This document shows, piece by piece, positions 9,544-20,460 of a DNA stretch of 64,000 nt. The DNA lies in assembly GCF_019635935.1 (NCBI RefSeq), contig NZ_JAHBYN010000001.1, positions 1,426,001-1,490,000 of the forward strand, written 5' to 3'. Position 1 is the first letter of the stretch. Each line of letters starts with the position of its first letter. This DNA is from Parvibaculum sp. GTDB lineage: Bacteria > Pseudomonadota > Alphaproteobacteria > Parvibaculales > Parvibaculaceae. The translations under genes were made by a program, and so were the position numbers. The notes under the pieces were generated by a model. That model was not told where the DNA came from and did no database searches. It saw only the letters and a list, made by a program, of their open reading frames with translations.

Positions 9544-10113
9544 ATGATCGAAATCGAGGAAACCGCCATCCCGGGCATCCGCATCGTCAAGCCGCGCCGC
9601 TTGGGCGACGCACGCGGCTGGTTTTCCGAAACCTTCAACCGGCGCGCAATGGCGGAGGTTGGCATCGATATCGACTTCATCCAGGACAATGAATCGCTTT
9701 CGGCGGTCCCTGGCACGATCCGCGGCCTGCATTTCCAGACCCCGGATTTCGCCCAGACCAAGCTGGTGCGTGTGCAGACCGGTTCGATCTTCGACGTCGC
9801 GGTCGATATCCGGCGCGGTTCGCCGACCTTCGGTGCTCATGTGGCGGTCGAGCTCAGCGCCGAAAATGGTAAACAGCTGCTGGTCCCCAGGGGTTTCGCC
9901 CATGGCTTTTGCACGCGTGTGCCGGACACCCGTGTCTTTTACAAGGTGGACGCCTATTATTCACAAGCTCATGATGCAGGCATATTGTGGAACGATCCGG
10001 CGCTGGCGATCGACTGGCCGGTGACGTCCGGCAAGGCGGCCCTTTCCGAAAAGGACGCGCGCTTGCCGCGCCTGGCGGATTTCGACACGCCTTTCGTTTA
10101 CGATGCCGGTTAG
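9544..10113 (+). CDS. rmlC: dTDP-4-dehydrorhamnose 3,5-epimerase
   Basis: RmlC catalyses the third step of dTDP-L-rhamnose synthesis, double epimerisation of dTDP-4-keto-6-deoxyglucose. The small cupin shows DARGWFSETFN, QDNESLS, GTIRGLHFQ, the catalytic LVRVQTGSIFDVAVDIR, FAHGFCT and WNDPALAIDWP. Its 189 residues are standard. It opens the operon rmlC-rmlB-rmlD-rmlA-ugd-methyltransferase, divergent from gmd. The ATG at 9544 is fixed by alignment to the family N-terminus. Confidence 0.94.
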   Translation: MIEIEETAIPGIRIVKPRRLGDARGWFSETFNRRAMAEVGIDIDFIQDNESLSAVPGTIRGLHFQTPDFAQTKLVRVQTGSIFDVAVDIRRGSPTFGAHVAVELSAENGKQLLVPRGFAHGFCTRVPDTRVFYKVDAYYSQAHDAGILWNDPALAIDWPVTSGKAALSEKDARLPRLADFDTPFVYDAG

Positions 10114-10168
10114 GGGCGGGCCCCAGGATCCGCACCAATGACCGGCACTGAAAATGGGGAAGTATTCG

Positions 10169-11230
10169 ATGCGTATCCTGGTAACCGGCGGCGCCGGCTT
10201 CATCGGCTCCGCGGTGATCCGCATGCTGATCGGCGAGACGGATCACGAGGTACTGAACGTCGATTGCCTGACTTATGCGGGCAACCTCGATTCGCTGGCG
10301 GGCGTGTCTGAAAACATCCGCTACCGTTTCTCGCGCACCGATATTCGCGATCTGTCAGCCTTGCGCAGCGTTGTCGAGGATTTCAGGCCCGACATCGTGA
10401 TGCATCTGGCGGCCGAAACCCATGTCGACCGCTCGATCGACGGGCCGGCCGCCTTTATCGAGACCAACATCGTCGGCACGGCCAATCTGCTGGAAGTGGC
10501 GCGCGCGCACTGGCAGGGTCTCGACAGTGCGGCGAAAGCGCGCTTCCGTTTTCACCACATCTCAACCGACGAGGTCTTCGGCTCGCTGGGGCCGGCGGGC
10601 GCCTTCACCGAGAAGAGCCCCTACGCGCCGAACTCACCTTATTCGGCATCGAAAGCCGGCGCCGACCATCTGGTGCGCGCCTGGCGCGAGACCTATGGCC
10701 TGCCAACAATCGTCAGCAATTGCTCCAACAATTACGGCCCGTGCCAGTTCCCGGAGAAGCTGATCCCGCTAATGGTGCTGAACGCGCTGGAGGGAAAGCC
10801 GCTGCCGGTCTATGGCGACGGGCTTCAGGTGCGCGACTGGCTGCATGTCGACGATCATGCGCGAGCGCTAATCACCATTGCGACGAAAGGCGTCGTCGGC
10901 GAAACCTACAATGTCGGCGGCAATGCCGAACGCACCAATATCGACATCGTAAGGTCGATCTGCCGCCTGCTCGATGAGCTGCGTCCCGATGCGCCGCACG
11001 CACCCCATGAGAAGCTGATTACCCATGTCGCCGACCGGCCGGGCCACGACGCGCGCTATGCGATCGATGCCTCGAAGATCGCGCGCGAACTGGGCTGGCG
11101 CCCGCGCGAGAATTTCGAAAGCGGATTGCGCAAGACCGTTGCGTGGTATCTCGGCAATCGCGACTGGTGGGAACGCGTGCGCTCAGGGTCTTATCGCGGC
11201 GAACGCCTCGGTCTGATCGATGCGGATTGA
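10169..11230 (+). CDS. rmlB: dTDP-glucose 4,6-dehydratase
   Basis: RmlB converts dTDP-glucose to dTDP-4-keto-6-deoxyglucose using bound NAD. It shows [16 protein letters not shown] at the N-terminus, [23 protein letters not shown] with the catalytic Asp-Glu, the Tyr-x3-Lys pair in [17 protein letters not shown], and [15 protein letters not shown]. It is full length (353 aa). ATG 10169 is preceded by GGGGAAG. Six bases separate it from rmlD. Confidence 0.95.
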   Translation: MRILVTGGAGFIGSAVIRMLIGETDHEVLNVDCLTYAGNLDSLAGVSENIRYRFSRTDIRDLSALRSVVEDFRPDIVMHLAAETHVDRSIDGPAAFIETNIVGTANLLEVARAHWQGLDSAAKARFRFHHISTDEVFGSLGPAGAFTEKSPYAPNSPYSASKAGADHLVRAWRETYGLPTIVSNCSNNYGPCQFPEKLIPLMVLNALEGKPLPVYGDGLQVRDWLHVDDHARALITIATKGVVGETYNVGGNAERTNIDIVRSICRLLDELRPDAPHAPHEKLITHVADRPGHDARYAIDASKIARELGWRPRENFESGLRKTVAWYLGNRDWWERVRSGSYRGERLGLIDAD

Positions 11231-11236
11231 GCGCGG

Positions 11237-12174
11237 ATGGCGGCGGGAAAAACTTTGAAACGCCTGCTGGTGACCGGCGCCGGCGGACAGGTCGGCACCG
11301 AACTGGCGGCCGAAGCGGCGGCCGCCGGATTTGCGGTTGTGGCGCCGCCGCGCGCCGAACTCGATATCACCGATGAAAACGCCGTCGCCGCAGCGATTGC
11401 CGCCGCGAAGCCGGATGCGGTCGTCAACGCGGCCGCCTACACAGCCGTCGACCGCGCCGAAAGCGAGCCCGAACAGGCCCGGGCCGTCAACGCCCGCGCT
11501 CCCGGCATCCTTGGCAGCGCTTGCGATCACACCGGCATTCCGCTGCTCCATATCTCGACCGATTATGTGTTCGACGGAATGTCGGAACGACCCTGGCGCG
11601 AGGGCGACCCGGTGGCGCCGCTCGGCGTCTATGGCGCGAGCAAGGCCGAGGGTGAGGCGGCGCTGCGCGTGGCGGCGCCCCGCCACATCATCCTGCGCAC
11701 AGCCTGGGTCTTCAGCCCGCATGGGAACAATTTCGTCAAGACGATGCTGCGCCTAGCAAGCACCCGCGACGAACTGGCCGTTGTCGACGACCAGCGCGGT
11801 TCGCCCACCTCGGCGACCGACATCGCACAGGCCTTGCTGGCGCTGGCCGCCTCGGCCGTCGAGGCAAGACCGGCGGATGCGCCGCTCTGGGGCACATATC
11901 ATTTTTGCAATGCCGGCGTGACGAGCTGGTGCGGCTTCGCCCGCGCAATCATGGCCGGCGCGGCGGTACGCGGCGGCGCAACGGCGCGCATCGGGCCGAT
12001 CCCGGCCGCCGATTACCCGACACCGGCACGCCGCCCCGCATATTCAGCGCTTGACTGCACGAAACTCAAAACCGCTTTCGGCATCGAACCGCGGCCCTGG
12101 GAAGAAGCGCTTGACGACACGCTCGACCGGCTGCTACCGGCGGGCGGCATCGAGCGGACAAAGGCGGAAAGCGC

Positions 12175-12178
<4 letters not shown>
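11237..12178 (+). CDS. rmlD: dTDP-4-dehydrorhamnose reductase
   Basis: RmlD carries out the final NADPH-dependent reduction to dTDP-L-rhamnose. It has [15 protein letters not shown], the LDITDENAV segment, [24 protein letters not shown], the [13 protein letters not shown] motif with catalytic Tyr and Lys, and [20 protein letters not shown]. Length 313. The stop overlaps the rmlA start (ATGA at 12175-12178), so the two are co-translated. Confidence 0.94.
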
Positions 12179-13044
<866 letters not shown>

Positions 13045-13090
13045 ATATCGAAATGACGCCTGTCCGGCCGATGACAATCAGGAGTGAAGG

Positions 13091-14419
13091 ATGAAAGTTG
13101 CCATGATCGGCACCGGTTATGTGGGCCTGGTGTCGGGCGCCTGTTTTGCCGACCTCGGCCATCACGTCATCTGCGTCGACACGGACGCCGCAAAGATAGA
13201 GAAGCTCCACCGCGCGGAAATCCCGATCTACGAGCCGGGTCTCGAGGACATCGTTGCCCGCAATGTCGAAGCAGGCCGGCTTTCCTTCACCACGGACGCA
13301 GCCAGTGCCGTGCCGTCATGCGACGCGATTTTCATCTGCGTCGGCACCCCGCCACGCGAAGACGGCGATGCCGACCTCTCCTATGTCTACGCTGCCGCGC
13401 AAGGCATCGCGGCGCATCTGGAGGGATACACGGTCATTGTCGACAAATCGACGGTACCCGTCGGCACCGGCGACGAGGTGGAAGCGATTGTCCGCAAGCA
13501 AAATCCCGAAGCCGATTTCGACGTGGCATCGAACCCCGAATTCCTGCGCGAGGGCAACGCCATCGACGATTTCATGCAACCCGACCGCATCGTCATCGGC
13601 ACGAATGCCGCGCGCGCGAAAGAGGTCATGCAGGCTCTCTACCGGCCGCTGATGCTGGCCGAGACGCCGATTGTCCACACAAGCCGCGCCACGGCGGAAA
13701 TTACCAAATATGCCGCCAATGCGTTTCTCGCCATGAAAGTCACTTTCATCAACGAGATCGCCGACATTTGCGAACGCGTCGGCGCCGACGTGCAGGATGT
13801 CTCGCGTGGCATCGGCCTCGACAGCCGCATTGGCACAAAATTCCTGCAGGCCGGCGCCGGCTTCGGCGGCTCCTGCTTCCCGAAAGACACGCTGGCACTG
13901 ACAGGCACCGCAAGAAAGGTCGGCCGGCCGACACAGATCGTCGAGGCCGTAATGGCCGCCAATGCCGAACGAAAGCGCCGCATGGCCGAAAAGGTGATCG
14001 CGGCCTGCGGCGACAGCATCGAGGGAAAGACGATCGGCGTGTTGGGCGTGACCTTCAAACCCAACACCGACGACATGCGCGATGCGCCGAGCCTCGACAT
14101 CCTGCCCCTGCTTCAACAGGCCGGCGCGCATATTCGCGCCTACGATCCCGAAGGTATGGGCCAGGCACGAAAACACTTGAAGGATATCGAATGGGCCGAC
14201 GACGCCTACGGCGTCATGCCCGGCGCCGACGCCTTGTTGATCCTGACTGAATGGAACGAGTTTCGCGTTCTCGATCTCGATCGTGTACGGCGCGAACTGA
14301 AGGCACCGCTGATGATCGATCTGCGCAACATCTACACACCGGCTGAAATGGCACGAGCCGGTTTCGAATATCACTCGGTGGGCAGGGAAACGGTCAGACC
14401 GGGGGGACTCAAGAAATGA
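13091..14419 (+). CDS. ugd: UDP-glucose 6-dehydrogenase
   Basis: Ugd oxidises UDP-glucose twice with NAD to UDP-glucuronate. It carries VAMIGTGYVGLVSGACFADLG, IFICVGTPP, DKSTVPVGT, SNPEFLREG, the catalytic-cysteine motif GAGFGGSCFPKD and LGVTFKPNTDDMRDAPS. Length 442 is normal. It follows rmlA by 46 bases in the same operon and its stop overlaps the methyltransferase start. It implies an acidic sugar in the polysaccharide. Confidence 0.94.
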   Translation: MKVAMIGTGYVGLVSGACFADLGHHVICVDTDAAKIEKLHRAEIPIYEPGLEDIVARNVEAGRLSFTTDAASAVPSCDAIFICVGTPPREDGDADLSYVYAAAQGIAAHLEGYTVIVDKSTVPVGTGDEVEAIVRKQNPEADFDVASNPEFLREGNAIDDFMQPDRIVIGTNAARAKEVMQALYRPLMLAETPIVHTSRATAEITKYAANAFLAMKVTFINEIADICERVGADVQDVSRGIGLDSRIGTKFLQAGAGFGGSCFPKDTLALTGTARKVGRPTQIVEAVMAANAERKRRMAEKVIAACGDSIEGKTIGVLGVTFKPNTDDMRDAPSLDILPLLQQAGAHIRAYDPEGMGQARKHLKDIEWADDAYGVMPGADALLILTEWNEFRVLDLDRVRRELKAPLMIDLRNIYTPAEMARAGFEYHSVGRETVRPGGLKK

Positions 14420-15384
14420 CCCCGAGAACTGGGTGGAAGAGGTACATCGCGCCTGCGGTCGACATGACACTGGCGACTATCGCCACGCTTGGCGGCCCAA
14501 TTCTGCGTGCGCTGGCGAGAAGCCCCGCTCTCCTGCCACATACACGCAAAGTACTGGACCGGTTAGGTGTAACCGTCTTACGGCATCACTACTACGCCCC
14601 GGCGATCATACCGTCCGACATCGGAAAACAGCTGAGCGCCAGAAGAAATCTGCCGGGTCTCGATTTTCGAGTCGCACAGCAGCTCGATCTGATCGCGGAA
14701 TTCAGCTATCGGGAAGAGCTTCTGGAAATTCCACTGGAAAAGTCCGGCGAAATCGAGTTCGGCTACAACAATGGAGCTTACGAACACGGTGATGCGGAAC
14801 TCTTGTACAATATCATCCGGCATTTCAGGCCGCGACGCATCGTCGAGATCGGCTGCGGCCAGTCCACAATCCTGATGCAGAAGGCCATATCGAAGAACAA
14901 GGGAGATGATGCTTCATACACCTGCAGACACATCTGCATCGAACCCTTTGAGCAGCCATGGCTCGAACAGTTAAGTGTTGAGCTAATCCGCGCAAAAGTC
15001 GAGGACTGCAAAATGGAGCTCTTTTCTGAGCTCAAAGCCAATGACATTCTCTTCATTGACAGTTCGCATGTCATCCGTCCGCAAGGTGACGTGTTGTTCG
15101 AATATCTTGAGATATTGCCACGCATGCGTTCCGGCGTGATCGTTCATATCCACGACATATTTACGCCGCGCGACTATCCTGAAGACTGGATCGTGCGCGA
15201 TCGCCGCATGTGGAATGAACAATACCTTCTGGAAGCATTTCTTTCGTTCAATCAGGCGTTCGAAGTCTTACTCGCCGCAAACATGCTTGCCAATGACCAT
15301 ATCGAAAAGCTGGCGGTCGCTTGTCCAGCGCTGTCGCAAGAACCTGAACGCCAACCGGGCGCTTTCTGGATACGCCGTATCTGA
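14416..15384 (+). CDS. class I SAM-dependent methyltransferase-like protein
   Basis: A 322-residue protein with a central Rossmann-type methyltransferase core: RRIVEIGCGQSTILMQKAI near residue 138, an acidic residue in ICIEPFEQPW, then NDILFIDSSHVIRPQGDVLF and VIVHIHDIFTPRDYPEDW. This pattern resembles Methyltransf_24-type enzymes found in polysaccharide and glycolipid clusters. The N-terminal ~110 residues are family-specific. It overlaps the ugd stop (ATGA), so it is translationally coupled and probably modifies a sugar of the same polymer. Base composition is more A/T-rich than the rml genes, hinting at a different origin. Substrate unknown. Confidence 0.7.
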   Translation: MTPRTGWKRYIAPAVDMTLATIATLGGPILRALARSPALLPHTRKVLDRLGVTVLRHHYYAPAIIPSDIGKQLSARRNLPGLDFRVAQQLDLIAEFSYREELLEIPLEKSGEIEFGYNNGAYEHGDAELLYNIIRHFRPRRIVEIGCGQSTILMQKAISKNKGDDASYTCRHICIEPFEQPWLEQLSVELIRAKVEDCKMELFSELKANDILFIDSSHVIRPQGDVLFEYLEILPRMRSGVIVHIHDIFTPRDYPEDWIVRDRRMWNEQYLLEAFLSFNQAFEVLLAANMLANDHIEKLAVACPALSQEPERQPGAFWIRRI

Positions 15385-15416
15385 GGCTCGCGAGAATGGG
15401 TAAAGGCCGGTAAGGC

Positions 15417-16940
15417 CTACCGCACATTCTTCCCGATAAAACCGAAAAACGGCGTCATCAGCAGGATCTTCAGATCGAACCAGAGCGACCAGTTCTCGAT
15501 GTAGTAAAGATCGCAATCGACGCGCCCCTTCATCTTCTCCGGCGTGTCCGTCTCCCCCCGGAAGCCCTTTACCTGCGCCCAGCCGGTCATACCCGGTTTC
15601 ACCTTGTGACGGTTGGCGTAGCGCTCAAGCAATGTCGAATAATGCTCGTTATGCGAGATCGCATGGGGGCGAGGCCCGACCAGCGACATTTCGCCTCGGA
15701 GCACATTGATGAGTTGCGGCAACTCGTCGAGACTGGTCCGGCGCAGGAACCGGCCGGCCCGCGTCACGCGCGGATCGTCGCGGCGGGCCTGGACGATGTC
15801 CGGTCCATCCTCGGCGACATGCATGGTGCGGAACTTGTAGACATGAAAGATCGTGTTGTTGAAGCCATGCCGACGCTGGCGGAAGAAGATGGGGCCCTTG
15901 CTGTCGAGCCGGATCGCCAGCGCGATGAGGAGCATGAACGGCGCGAAGAAGACCAGGGCGAGAAAACTCAGCATGCGATCTTCGATCACCTTGAGGATCG
16001 GCCCCCAATCGTCGAGCGGCCGGCTTTCAAGCTCGACCACCGTCAAACCTTGATAGTTGAGCAGGGCTTTGGGCGACTGCCTAATCTCTGCGGCGCTGGG
16101 ACAGAGCCGGATATCGACCGGCAGCACGGATAGCGCTTCGACGAGCTGCGAAATCCGCTCGACCTCGTCGAGCGGCAAGGCAATCAGCACCTCGTCGACG
16201 GGATTTTCGCGGGCATAGGCGATGAGTTCAGCTAACCCGCCGGCAACGGCAACTCGCGCCTCGACGCCATTTGCCGGATCGTCGAAGGCCCCGCAGATCC
16301 TCATCTGGGATCCGTCGCCGGCTGCCTTTTCAGTCAGACGCGCCGCGATGGCGCCACTGCCATAGACGAGCACGCGCCGCGCGAAAAGGCCCTCCGCCGT
16401 CAATCGGCGCAATATCCTGCCGAGTGTCGGATGAAAAACAACCAGCGTGAGTGCAGACAACGAAATCCAGGAGATGAACCAGCCGCGTGAATAGTCCTCG
16501 CCGATCTTGAGCAGGTAGCCGGCGGTCACGACCGCCAGCGCGGCCAGCACGAGGCCGGCAAGGACCCGCCGCGTCTGCCCGCGCGGGCGGGCAAGCGTTT
16601 CGAAAACATAGAGCCCCTGAAAATGGAACGCGAGCGCCGCAACAATGGCACCAACGGCACCGACGGCGGCATAGGGGATGACATCCTGATCCGATTGGAG
16701 AACGGCACCGATATAGAACCACTTGGCAACGACCGCCGCAACGAAGACGACAAGCGCATCCACGGCCATGACGGCGTCGCCAATCACCCGCTTCGAGACA
16801 ACGCGCCGATCGTCACGCGGCGGAAGCGCCCCCCCCGACGCCTGCATACCGGCTGTCGGCATCTGGCCGGACGTCTCCTGAACCGCTCCGTTCCCGGCGA
16901 AGCCTGCCCCGTTCTCGGGCTGCCGTTCGGCCCTTCGCAT
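15417..16940 (-). CDS. undecaprenyl-phosphate glycosyl-1-phosphate transferase, WcaJ-like
   Basis: This enzyme starts polysaccharide assembly by moving a hexose-1-phosphate from UDP-sugar to undecaprenyl phosphate. Residues ~60-200 hold four hydrophobic segments, then comes a CoA-binding-like domain (VLVYGSGAIAARLTEKA), and the C-terminal catalytic bac_transf domain has PIFFRQRRHGFNN, VYKFRTMH, RRTSLDELPQLINVLRG and MSLVGPRPHA. I choose ATG 16940, preceded by GGGGGAAG, giving 507 residues; the ORF opens further upstream without family sequence. It is convergent with the methyltransferase gene before it. Glucose is the likely first sugar by family, but galactose cannot be excluded. Confidence 0.88.
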   Translation of the reverse strand: MRRAERQPENGAGFAGNGAVQETSGQMPTAGMQASGGALPPRDDRRVVSKRVIGDAVMAVDALVVFVAAVVAKWFYIGAVLQSDQDVIPYAAVGAVGAIVAALAFHFQGLYVFETLARPRGQTRRVLAGLVLAALAVVTAGYLLKIGEDYSRGWFISWISLSALTLVVFHPTLGRILRRLTAEGLFARRVLVYGSGAIAARLTEKAAGDGSQMRICGAFDDPANGVEARVAVAGGLAELIAYARENPVDEVLIALPLDEVERISQLVEALSVLPVDIRLCPSAAEIRQSPKALLNYQGLTVVELESRPLDDWGPILKVIEDRMLSFLALVFFAPFMLLIALAIRLDSKGPIFFRQRRHGFNNTIFHVYKFRTMHVAEDGPDIVQARRDDPRVTRAGRFLRRTSLDELPQLINVLRGEMSLVGPRPHAISHNEHYSTLLERYANRHKVKPGMTGWAQVKGFRGETDTPEKMKGRVDCDLYYIENWSLWFDLKILLMTPFFGFIGKNVR

Positions 16941-17201
16941 GCTGCTTCCCCCAAATCCCCGGCCAGCGGCGCAACTACTCGCCGGGCCCGGCCAAGACCA
17001 CCTGTATGATGCTCTATTGTCAGCATATTGTCCCACGGGCTTGTTGCCGCAGGGACACATCCCGCGGAAAGTCTAGCGCTGTCGTTCGCACGAGACAAAG
17101 AAGCGCGCCGTACCCAAGGGCCGCAGCGCCCGTTCGGCAGGAAATAACCGCCACCCCAATGCGCAGGTCCAGAAGGCTAACGCGGTGCGCCACGGTCTGG
17201 C

Positions 17202-17885
17202 TCAAGTCCCACCGTCGCGAACGGCCATCAGCGATTTGGTAAAGCCCAGGAAACGTTCCCGGCGAATATCCGCGTCGGGAAACAATGACCCGAGCTGCTT
17301 CGCGTCGAGAAGCTGCGAGCTCTGTAGCGCCGCCATGGCTTCGTCAAGCGTTTCGCGCCGACGTCCGCCATAGCCGAGCCCGAACCGCATCAGCAAGCGG
17401 GCGCGCACCTGCTCCGGCAGCCAGTGGAAGAAGGGAGCACGAAAATGCGGCTCGACCGGAAACCAGAAATAGGGGACTTGCAGGTAGTAGGAAGGCGCCA
17501 GCCGGCGCACTTCCCCGGCCATGGCACGCATCTCCGGCCAGCGACCCACATGCTCGATGGTCGAATTGGAATGGACGAAATCGAAGGAATTATCCGCAAA
17601 TGGAAGGCCGGTGGCATTCCCCTCCATGGAAATGAAACGCGGGTTCGCGGCCTCCGCCCTGGCGAGGTTGGCCAGGGTAACCTCGCAATTGAGCGCCTCG
17701 ATGTCTTTTAGAAACGGTCGCCAATAGAGCTCCGTACCCCCGATATCGAGGATCCTGACAGGCGATGTCCGCCGGCTGATCCCGCTCAGCATGTTCCGAA
17801 CCACGGCGAACCGCCGCCGCCGCAAGCGGTTGCCCAGCGACTTCTCGTTCGCATAATAGTCGTCGCCGAAGCTGAACACGCGCAT
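17202..17885 (-). CDS. SAM-dependent methyltransferase (Methyltransf_11 type)
   Basis: A 227-residue methyltransferase. Motif I is VRILDIGGTELYW near residue 43, an acidic/Asn strand end follows in VTLANLA, then GNATGLPFADNSFDFVHSNSTIEHVG gives motifs II and III. The substrate is not predictable; such proteins in polysaccharide clusters methylate sugars. It is divergent from wecB and upstream of the WcaJ-like gene on the same strand, 261 bases away. Confidence 0.75.
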   Translation of the reverse strand: MRVFSFGDDYYANEKSLGNRLRRRRFAVVRNMLSGISRRTSPVRILDIGGTELYWRPFLKDIEALNCEVTLANLARAEAANPRFISMEGNATGLPFADNSFDFVHSNSTIEHVGRWPEMRAMAGEVRRLAPSYYLQVPYFWFPVEPHFRAPFFHWLPEQVRARLLMRFGLGYGGRRRETLDEAMAALQSSQLLDAKQLGSLFPDADIRRERFLGFTKSLMAVRDGGT

Positions 17886-18036
17886 GAGCTACCGCTTTGT
17901 GAGATTGAACGCATCAAATCTACAGATATGACGGATGCGACGCCACGCCTTTAACTGTCGCAAGCAAAGGCGCTAGGGCGTTCGACACAGCCTGTGTAAG
18001 ATCGTAGCAAGGCGACACACGTTAAGAAATCGGAAC

Positions 18037-19179
18037 ATGCCTCAAGATTCCAGATCGAAACTTCGTCTACTCATTGTCTTTGGAACCCGTCCGGAAGCAT
18101 TGAAATGCTTTCCGGTCGCACGCTGTGCATTGGCCGATCCTCGTATCCGTGTTGACATATGTGTGACGGCCCAGCACCGCGACATGCTTGACCAGGTCAT
18201 CGAATTGACCGGCTTGCCCGTTCATTATGATCTCAACATCATGAAACCCGGGCAGACGCTCTTCGACACGACTGCGAAGATACTGGTCGAAATGGCAGGC
18301 GTACTTGATAAATCCAGACCAGACTATGTGCTGGTTCAGGGCGACACGACAACGGCAATGACCGCGGCACTGTCAGCATTCTACAAGCGCATTCCGGTCG
18401 GCCACATTGAGGCGGGCCTGCGTAGCGGCGACATCTATTCGCCTTGGCCCGAAGAACTCAATCGGAAAATCATAGGCGACATCGCTGCGCTGCATTTCGC
18501 GCCCACAGCTCAGGCCCGAAAGAACCTGTTATCCGAGGGAAAGCCTTCCGCTTCGGTGATCGTGACCGGGAACACCGCGATCGATACACTTGTGCATTTC
18601 AGCAACGATATCGACCGAAATCCAGCACATGCACAATCGCTGGCCGGCCGCTTTCCGTTTCTCGATTCCGGGAAGCGTCTCATCCTTGTGACCGGCCATC
18701 GCCGCGAAAACTTCGACGGCGGCATGGACCGTGTATGCGAGGCCTTGAAGCAACTGGCCGGTCGTCGCGATACCCAGATCGTCTATCCCGTGCACCCCAA
18801 CCCGAATGTCCGAGCGCCGGTTTTTGGGGCGCTGGGGCAGACGGCCGATATCCATCTGCTGGAACCGCTCGATTACCTCCCGTTTCTCTATTTGCTGAAG
18901 AATTCATACATCGTCATCACGGATTCCGGGGGCGTACAGGAAGAGGCGCCGGCTCTCGGTAAACCTGTTCTGGTGATGCGCGAAAAGACCGAACGGCCAG
19001 AAGGCGTGGAGGCCGGGACCGCACGCCTTGTCGGAACCGACGTCGAGCGGATCGTGTCCGAGGCGACACAGCTCCTTGATGATCAGACTGCCTATGAGAA
19101 AATGAGTCGGCAACACAGCCCCTATGGCGACGGCGAGGCAAGCCGGCGAATTATCGAGGAACTGCTCCGTCATGCGTGA
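18037..19179 (+). CDS. wecB: UDP-N-acetylglucosamine 2-epimerase (non-hydrolysing)
   Basis: WecB interconverts UDP-GlcNAc and UDP-ManNAc. The N-terminus has LIVFGTRPEALKCFPVAR, then VCVTAQHRDMLDQV-type sequence, VLVQGDTTTAMTAALSAFY, GHIEAGLRSGDIYSPWPEE (catalytic region), VTGHRRENFDGG and ITDSGGVQEEAPALGKPVLV. Length 380 is normal. It overlaps wecC by 8 bases, and the pair yields UDP-ManNAcA for the transferase WecG two genes on. Confidence 0.94.
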   Translation: MPQDSRSKLRLLIVFGTRPEALKCFPVARCALADPRIRVDICVTAQHRDMLDQVIELTGLPVHYDLNIMKPGQTLFDTTAKILVEMAGVLDKSRPDYVLVQGDTTTAMTAALSAFYKRIPVGHIEAGLRSGDIYSPWPEELNRKIIGDIAALHFAPTAQARKNLLSEGKPSASVIVTGNTAIDTLVHFSNDIDRNPAHAQSLAGRFPFLDSGKRLILVTGHRRENFDGGMDRVCEALKQLAGRRDTQIVYPVHPNPNVRAPVFGALGQTADIHLLEPLDYLPFLYLLKNSYIVITDSGGVQEEAPALGKPVLVMREKTERPEGVEAGTARLVGTDVERIVSEATQLLDDQTAYEKMSRQHSPYGDGEASRRIIEELLRHA

Positions 19180-20452
19180 ATGGAATACTGTATCCGTCAT
19201 CGGCATGGGCTATATCGGACTGCCGACATGCGCCCTGCTCGCAAGTCGCGGCATTTCCATTATCGGCGTGGACGTAAACAGGAATGTTGTCGACAGCGTC
19301 AATCGCGGCGCCGTGCACATTGTCGAACCCGATCTCGACGGGCTGGTGCAAAAAGTCGTCTCCAATGGGAAACTGCGCGCCACCATCGGGACGGAACCGG
19401 CCGACGCATTCATTGTAGCTGTACCGACGCCGATGACCGACGACCGCAAACCCGATATCCGTTATGTCCTCGACGCGGCGCGCAGTATCGCACCACATCT
19501 GAAGAAGGGAAATCTTGTCATCCTGGAATCGACGTCACCCGTCGGTACGACACGGCAGGTCTCATCGCTTCTCGGGGAGCTACGCCCGGATCTCGCCTTC
19601 CCCCATGCGGCCGGTGACGAAGCGGATGTCCTCGTTGCTTACAGCCCGGAGCGGGTGCTTCCCGGCAAAATTCTTACCGAACTCGTACAGAACGACCGGA
19701 GCGTCGGCGGCCTGTCCCCTCGCTCGTCCGAACATGCGGCCTCTCTCTACGCCAGCTTTGTTCGAGGCACGATCGTTCAAACAACCGCCGAAACCGCCGA
19801 ACTAGTGAAACTTGCGGAGAATGCCTTTCGGGACGTCAACATTGCATTTGCCAATGAATTGGCGGCGGTCTGCGAACAGCTGAATCTTGACGTCTGGTCG
19901 GTGATCGATCTTGCAAATCGTCATCCTCGGGTTTCGATCCTGCAGCCGGGTCCCGGCGTCGGCGGTCACTGCATCGCGGTCGATCCCTATTTCATCATCT
20001 CGGCTGCGCCTGACGACACGCCGCTGATGCAGGCCGCACGTCGCGTCAACAGCGAACGCCCGCACCGGGTGGCTGCGGCAATCGGAGAACTCGCAGCCGG
20101 AATCGAGAACCCCGTGATCGCCTGCCTTGGCCTCGCTTTCAAAGCCGATATCGACGATCTTCGCGAGAGTCCGGCGGTCGAGATCGTCGAACTGCTGGCG
20201 CGAACAAAAGTCGGACGCATTATTGCATCGGAGCCGAATATAGACAGGCTGCCTGATTCCATCGCCCGGCTGGGCGTCGAATTTCGCGACCCGCTCTCGG
20301 CGATTGATGCCGCCAACATTGTGGTCCTGCTGGTCGATCACCGCCAGTTCGCCATGATCGACGCTGCCGCGCTTGGGACACGCAAACTACTCGACACGCG
20401 CGGCCTCTGGACATGGCACCAGAAACGGCGCAACACCGGCCGGATGGATTAG
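19172..20452 (+). CDS. wecC: UDP-N-acetyl-D-mannosamine dehydrogenase
   Basis: WecC oxidises UDP-ManNAc to UDP-ManNAcA with NAD. Visible motifs are VSVIGMGYIGLPTCALLASRG, FIVAVPTPM, ILESTSPVGTT, SPERVLPG, KLAENAFRDVNIAFANELA, PGVGGHCIAVDPYF with the catalytic cysteine, and LGLAFKADIDDLRESPA. ATG 19172 overlaps the wecB stop; the ORF opens 48 bases earlier but that would lengthen the overlap for no family reason. Length 426. Confidence 0.93.
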   Translation: MREWNTVSVIGMGYIGLPTCALLASRGISIIGVDVNRNVVDSVNRGAVHIVEPDLDGLVQKVVSNGKLRATIGTEPADAFIVAVPTPMTDDRKPDIRYVLDAARSIAPHLKKGNLVILESTSPVGTTRQVSSLLGELRPDLAFPHAAGDEADVLVAYSPERVLPGKILTELVQNDRSVGGLSPRSSEHAASLYASFVRGTIVQTTAETAELVKLAENAFRDVNIAFANELAAVCEQLNLDVWSVIDLANRHPRVSILQPGPGVGGHCIAVDPYFIISAAPDDTPLMQAARRVNSERPHRVAAAIGELAAGIENPVIACLGLAFKADIDDLRESPAVEIVELLARTKVGRIIASEPNIDRLPDSIARLGVEFRDPLSAIDAANIVVLLVDHRQFAMIDAAALGTRKLLDTRGLWTWHQKRRNTGRMD

Positions 20453-20460
20453 GCAGCGCA